From positions 56,077,840-56,141,839 of the forward strand of contig CM064862.1 of the NCBI GenBank assembly GCA_032719365.1: 64,000 nucleotides of DNA. Reading direction: 5' to 3'. Below are positions 57,963-64,000 of this stretch, in pieces; position 1 is the stretch's first letter; every line of letters starts with the position of its first letter. Position numbers and translations under genes: made by a program. Under the pieces are notes generated by a model. The model was given only the letters and a program-made list of their open reading frames with translations. It did no database searches and was not told where the DNA came from. This stretch comes from Prinsepia uniflora (lineage: Eukaryota > Streptophyta > Magnoliopsida > Rosales > Rosaceae).

Positions 57963-58855
57963 CCTGAGACAAAACCAAATGGGTCTCATGCCCGAGTTTA
58001 TCCTTTTTTAATCCAAAACCATTTCATTTGAACCAACGTAGAAATACAAACCCGTATAGGCACCGTATAAGGATGAAATCTCGAAATACGTGCCAATACG
58101 TAACCACACACAAATGCACTCATGGAATCACAAAACAAGTATTAAAACATATAATAAGCATTTATGCATGCTTCAATTTAGAAAACAAGGTCTACTCACA
58201 GACCGTCCGAGCTGCAGCCTCGGTACGCGTGCCATACGGCTCTCCTGGGCCAAACACCATCACCTAGACCTCCGAACCTTGTCGGGTTTTCCTCCACGCC
58301 GCCGTCCACGGCGGTTCAGGCCTCCTTGCAGCCACCTCTCAGTCCTCAGCCACTCTCTGCCTCATCCTCAGGTTGGACCAAGTGAGGGGGAAGGGATTGG
58401 GTGATGGTTTGATAGGGAATGGATGAGATCGGGTTAGGGTTTGGTTTTGCACGAAAATGGAATGGGTATGCATCTATGGGAGTCAATGAGCAATGGATGA
58501 GTGACACTTGTCACTCATCCATTGGGCCAATTTAAAATATTTGGGGCCCACTTAATGCCAAAAGGCATTTGTCTCGTAAAACGTGCAATAATGACCCGAA
58601 ACCTCCGTGAACCATAACTTTCCCGATCGAAGTCCCCTTTCAGCGTGTCGCCTGTCTATCGATTCGTATCGACCCGAACTATGTCACAGTCATCGGCCAA
58701 AGTCCATTTGACAGCCAAAACGAAAAGTCAACTTTTTGCCCATTCGCGGGGCAAAATCATCATTTCGCACTGTCCGTCCAAAAGTACCCCGATTAACCTC
58801 TCTAATCATTGATTAGTCACTAATCTAATCCCGAAATTCGGGACAGGTCGTTACA

Positions 58856-61844
58856 ACCTTCCCTCCATAATTAATTTAGTCCTCGAAATTCCAACTATAC
58901 TGATTCCACAGCCACCTCGAGGAAGTGAATACGACCACACATCAAATGTACACTCGTACACCAACTAACCATAATAATACTTATTCGTACCCATATGTTC
59001 CATTAACAATCACATCGCAACAACTATACTCGACTTCTTCGAGTGACAGTAAACCCACGTTCCGAGTTGACACCACTTGTCAAATCTACCATTTCGCTAA
59101 CACCAACAACTCGACGATTCCTTCCTAAATCACCAATCTATCCTGATGTCTGCTCCCACTGGGAGTCACCAGACCTCACTCATTGATCCACACTGACACA
59201 TCCGACAAACTGTCGCCACTTGACAGTCGCTAGTCGAAAACTAACACTATACTCATTTGTGGATACACTAACCACCAACTCACTCAACCTGAGTATACAA
59301 TCACCAACATCTCACTCGACCTGTGTGTAATTGGACCCATCAAAAATTCCTTGACCCAGTGCACGGTATCCAATGTCTAGTTCACGTCCTCGACCAATCC
59401 AATGGTATTGGACTAAGCCGACTACCAACACGCTCCCCAACGTACCATTGGTATATCCTATATACCGTCACCAGGCACCACAAGTCTGCCCAGTATCGTA
59501 CCTCGAACAACGTACTACGTACGTATATCTATCCATCAACCAGTCTACAACAACAAAGACGACCTAGGTCGTAGCCAATCACGTTTCAATTTTGGAGTCC
59601 ATCTGTCCAATCCAGGACTAGATAGATTAAAAACTCCAACCCATTATCTATTTCGAGTCCCATGGTCACCCGACCAGTAACCAACCGTCTGCTTCTAATC
59701 ACGTATTCCAATACGTACCGATCCGAGTCACACCCACCAAGGCTTACCCACTCATGCCATCTGGCATCCAAATTCATCCATGTCTATCGGGACGCACCAA
59801 ATCTGAACCTATCGGTTATTTGCTTAATCGATTACCATAATACATTCGATTGACTTCATAGGGAAGCCAATCCCATCATTCGCACATCTAAGGCTGACAC
59901 AAATCCGACCCCATCGGAAACCTACTCGCCCGAGTAATATACCATACAGGATTTACCTCGAAAAGAAGTTCAGTCCCATCATCCTCAACCAGTTTTCCCA
60001 TATCAAGATAGATCAGTCAACGAAGAGACAAGCCTAGACTGTGGGTTCTCTCCAATTACCGCGTATCGATCCTTGGCATTCCACCTAGGAAAATCAAGGA
60101 TGATTTAAGACGATGACATCAAAATTCATCCCACGTGAATGCAAACAAAACTCGCTGCACTCACCACACCATGTAACCCAACATCGTCTGCCACCAAGCA
60201 GAAAATGATAAATCTCATTCACCTAACTTCGATATACCCAACTCCTCCTAATGACCCAAAACAAATCACGGGTCCACCAACCAATACACTATTAATGTAC
60301 TGGTGGCAACAACTATCATCTACCATGGCAGAACCTGAGAAGTCACCCCGAATGACTTCAATATACCCATTTCCAAAGCGAAATCAAACATTCCTCTAGT
60401 CACATCAATCACAACCTCTCTCAATTCGGAAGTTCCAACCAAATTGGAAACAACACACTCTGACTTCAACCACGTGTCCGTAACCGGTCTAACTCTATCC
60501 GTGATCCACTCCCGGACCACAGATAACGAACACATGCCCATGTTTACAGAGTCACATCCCTACTCGTGACTCATCGTCATCACCGTCACCAGCACCAGCA
60601 CCAGTACTAGTACCCGCACCAACACACTAACATCAACACTAGTATCAGCACACAGTGTGCAAAACTAACAACCTTGGATCTCCGCTCATACCGAGCGACG
60701 ACCCCGTACCTCTGCTCGTATTGGAGAAACTTTGTCTCCCTCGTAGCCAACAACTCTGGCTATAGTCACCCTGACGACTCATACAAGAAAAGGAAATGTT
60801 CCCCGAATGTCCCCCGATTCTCATCAACCGTAACTACAACCACTCTCGATAGTAGTTCCTGCCACAGACTCGTGCTTACCTAACCACCAAACATCGCTAT
60901 CGACATTCCACATCCAATGGAATCAATCGTCCGTACTGACTATGTCATATTCCCTCTCTGGGATTCCATCGACAAGTACCAACCCTGGTAACTTGTCCAA
61001 CCAAACTCTAACCAGTCGTAACTCGACTCAACCAATGTCGTCTACTAGGTCGCCCATGACCTTAGTTGCACCAAAAATCCATCACAACTAGAGTAGTACG
61101 ACAACCAACTAGGTCTAATCGATTACTACATCCCCGACTGTAGAGTGCAGTCCCATCACTAAAGCTAACATGATTAGACCGACCGACGGTCTCGACTCCG
61201 AAAAGTCCTCAACGTCAGACCACTCGCCAACTCACATTTCCGAACCATACACCCTACCTTAGGGTTCCACGATCACTACCTAGGGTCCCTCTGAACCCAA
61301 CTTCAGAAGGCAGTATAATCCACAATATGACCTACCCCGCGGTCTCGACATTGTAAAGACGCCAATCCAATCCTACCGTCAGTTCAATTAGGGTTCCTCG
61401 AACCCGGCTGCTCCCAACAGCGGTCTCGACAATATGACCTACCCCGCGGTCTCGTCATTTCAACCACTTAATGGTCACAACTACTAACCAGTATTCAAAA
61501 CCGATCCTACGACATTGTGAAAGACGATCCCAACTAACTGTCTCACGATCAAAACTCTAAAGTACTGTTACGTACATCCCTTGATAGGGTCTCACACTGT
61601 CAACCACGACAGAACTATGGCAACCCTGGCATCAAATGCAGAACCAAGACGTTCCACGATTAAATCCTACTAACTATCGTACCGGAATCCTAAATATCAG
61701 GTTGATAACGAACTGTAGCCCATAGAGACATCACATCCTCGACCTGCGCGATACTCGAAGAGCAAACCTTGCTCTGATACCACCTTCAGTATCAGAGCAC
61801 CATTTATTATCAGAGTTCCTTGGGCATCCTACGAGAAAACCTAT
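58856..61844 (-). mobile_element. Element E internal region, non-coding
   Basis: Polypurine tract at its left end, then sequence collinear with A and B internals throughout. The block at 61403-61450 contains a partial duplication (gcggtctcgacaatatgacctac resembling 61340-61350). No protein motif seen on either strand. Confidence 0.75.
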
Positions 61845-61856
61845 GCTCTGATACCA
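61771..61856 (-). other. Primer binding site with duplicated and inverted copies
   Basis: The functional-position site gctctgatacca is at 61845-61856, two bases from the LTR. A second exact copy lies at 61771-61782, and an inverted copy gtatcagagc at 61789-61798. Confidence 0.85.
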
Positions 61857-61858
61857 CC

Positions 61859-62740
61859 TGTCAAGACCACCCCCCCCCCCCCCTCTCGCCCCCCCGGGGA
61901 TTAACACGGGACGTCCCTGATCCCGTCTGACATGGAGTGTCAGACAAGGGAAAATTCCGATATTAGCCCGCTCGGGCCTTCAGAGTACGCCAGGATCCAG
62001 AGGAGGTATGTGATGTCTCGTTCTCTGCTATAGCCCGCATCTTCTGTCAACCTGAAGGGCAGTCAAAACATTAAAAAGCTGTGAGTGGACATAACAAATC
62101 ATTTAATAAAAACATTTTATCGAAGACATTTGTACCCTTCACTAAAAAGCATGCATGCATTCGAAAACCATTTATCCAAAAGAACTATATGTGGGAACTA
62201 AGCCCAAAACCATAACCGAAACCAACCATACGAGCCACAGCCCAAAACCTGTACGCATCACACATCATATAACATATATACATAAATCACATAACCATCA
62301 TGTCACGGTATCTAAAGCTACGCGTGTGCTACCGGGGGTCTCAAAGCCAGAGTCTCCCAGGGTCCACCCAGGTCAATGTCCGTAGATCAATGACCCTCCC
62401 TGAGGTTATAATCCAAGCCTTCTTGAGAGTAAGGTACTCAACGGGGGCGACTCCACTAAGTTAGTGCTCCGTGACTGCTCCGGAGTCCACCCAAGCCAAC
62501 GACCCTCCCCGAAGGAGACATTCCAATTAAGGAAGGTATATGAATATATATATATATATATATATATCGAAAACATTCTTAAAACCTTTCAAGGGATTCA
62601 TGCCCGGTCCCCATAAACCGTCATGAATTCGGATATCCATTTAGGGTCCCCGACTCGAAATCATAAACTTAAAGTAACTGGGCCTCGTTCCCGAACTCAT
62701 GACTCAACTGGGCATCGTGCCCGATATCTCAGGGCCAGTC
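61859..62740 (-). repeat. Right (5') LTR of element E, interrupted
   Basis: Starts TGTCAAGACC followed by an expanded C tract, then the normal LTR landmarks including GTGAGTGGAC (about 62080), RY gcatgcatgcat and an (AT)n run at about 62543-62567. It stops after cgatatctcagggccagtc where a new LTR begins. Confidence 0.8.
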
Positions 62741-64000
62741 TGTCAGGACCCGTCCCAAATATCACCTCGATACTCGGGATGGACCCTGCTCCCGTCTGAC
62801 AATCACACTTACACACCAAAAAGAAACTTAATACAACTATAAGCATAACCATCAGACGAAGGAGTAAATATATACAACAGTAAGCCAGAGCATAGTTCTA
62901 CAAAATGGGCACCAAAAGTCCTACAAGTCTAAGTCTGCAACGGAGGAACGTCGGAAGCCCTATGCCTCGATATCTGCCTCAACGTTCACCCCAGCGCTAT
63001 CACCACGACCTGGAGGGAATTTAAACAAAAAGAAGGTGTGAGTGGACCAAAAGGAATAAGAGTTTTAAAACTGTTTACCAGCAAATCAAAGTAAGGAAAT
63101 AAAATCATTTGTTCCCTCCAGTTTCAAATCAGGCATGCCACTGAAGTATTAGAAAAATCATAATATGAAACATCATAAGAAACAGAAACACTATAAAACT
63201 GTTATAGAAACCAAAGCATAAACATCAAATCACTTTCCTCGATCAAACCTGCTGGACCTATCCGAGTCTTTAAACTCAACCAGGCCTCACATATAAATCC
63301 GAGTCTTTAAACTCCCGAGTCTTTAAACTCAATAGGCCTATGGGGGTAATATCGTAATATCCGAGTCTTTAAACTCCCGAGTCTTTAAACTCAATCCGGG
63401 CCCGTCCCCCGTCAAATCAGTATCCGGGTCTTTAAACCCATATCCAGATCCAGCAAATCCAATCCATGTCCAGTGTAAAACCAATTCAAAATCCATCGCC
63501 AAATTCGAATTCGAAATCCCCGGTTCGAAGCCCTTCCGGCGTTCAGAACCGACATTCCGAACCCAAATCCGGAAAAAGATCCATGTTCATAACAAAACCA
63601 TAGGAAAATCCCAAATCATATTCCACAACCTATTTACCATCATCAGAAAACGTTTTTAGGTTAAATTTCTGAATGATAACATCAGACTCTGAAAACCCGC
63701 TTTTTCTCGAAAAACGTGCAAAATCCCAAAAAACATCTCGAAAAACGTGCAAACATCTCAATCACATATAAACACATATAAAAGCATAAAACATTAATAA
63801 AAACAGTTAGGCATGCTCGGAAATAAGAAAAAGTCCACTCACAGTTTACAACACGTCACTCGCGCTCCGTGCGCTCCTCAACCGTCTCTGGTGTCTCCCG
63901 TCCTGTCAATAGATACCAAATAGGGTCACAATAACATCAAGGATACCTTCCCTATTTTCCCCAATTTTTCGGGAATTTAATAATATTTTAATCCGAAACC
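62741..64000 (-). mobile_element. LTR of the GAGTCTTTAAACTC subfamily, cut by window edge
   Basis: Starts TGTCAGGACCCGTCCC, then differs from A, B and E. It keeps GTGAGTGGAC (63039), an array of CCGAGTCTTTAAACTC units (63260-63440) and GTCCACTCACAG (63831). Same subfamily as the solo LTR at 40044 in opposite orientation. It inserted into the right LTR of E. Confidence 0.8.

Larger units (their letters stand above)
56792..62740 (-). mobile_element. Element E: LARD with both LTRs
   Basis: The left LTR (56792-58855) is shortened. The internal region (58856-61858) is non-coding. The right LTR (61859 on) is interrupted at 62740 by another LTR. A polypurine tract (accttccctccat) follows the left LTR and a primer site precedes the right one. 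The two LTR starts match closely over several hundred bases (56815-57000 against 61917-62095). No target duplication can be checked because the right end is outside the window. Confidence 0.85.

Overview
The window looks like plant nuclear DNA, most likely from a woody or large-genome eudicot. The evidence is plant-type Ty3/gypsy LTR elements with initiator tRNA-Met and tRNA-Asp primer sites, a Cassandra TRIM carrying 5S rRNA-like sequence, a LINE, and a remnant of a plant-specific SANT/NAM-associated gene. The species cannot be named from the sequence. I find no intact host gene, rRNA or tRNA gene, CRISPR array or prokaryotic operon. Nearly all long open frames are chance frames in repeats.

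Most of the 64 kb is one superfamily of non-autonomous LTR retrotransposons (LARD-like), in several subfamilies and both orientations. Full-size LTRs are about 2.6-3.0 kb. They start TGTAACGACCCGTCC and end GGACGGGTCCTGACA, so the two ends are near inverted copies. They flank about 2.6-3.3 kb of non-coding internal DNA with an initiator-Met primer site (TGGTATCAGAGC) two bases from one LTR. At the other LTR is a polypurine tract of the GAGGACGAAATT...AAGGAGGG type known from plant Ty3/gypsy chromoviruses.

Layout. 1-6215: LTRs and internal remnants. 6396-9656: a compact element F with target duplication GGAGA. 9657-13800: an AT-rich island with a broken SANT/NAM-associated gene. 13800-15000: 5'-truncated LINE on the minus strand. 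15137-38308: a large nest. Element A (left LTR interrupted by Cassandra at 18400-19131, right LTR 35378-38308) holds complete element B (22564-33744, duplication CAAAT). B in turn holds a Cassandra/LARD chimera (25813-27901, duplication CGTTG). 38309-45863: plus-strand LTR remnants including a solo LTR (40044-42942, duplication CTGAG). 46205-48540: decayed gag-protease-RT of a Ty3/gypsy element cut by a 492-bp LTR miniature (duplication GGTCT). 48884-53220: decayed Athila-like element. 53220-56791: LTR fragments and a small tandem repeat. 56792-62740: element E. 62741-64000: start of another LTR.

The most interesting signal is LTR architecture that recurs across otherwise diverged subfamilies: terminal inverted repeats with subterminal hairpins, a promoter-proximal 26-bp palindrome, arrays of small stem-loops whose unit sequence differs between subfamilies, and a conserved GTGAGTGGAC ... 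CACTCACAG pair. On the transcribed strand that pair reads as a 5' and 3' splice site around the array. The suggestion that these LTRs carry a leader intron is inference and needs RNA evidence.
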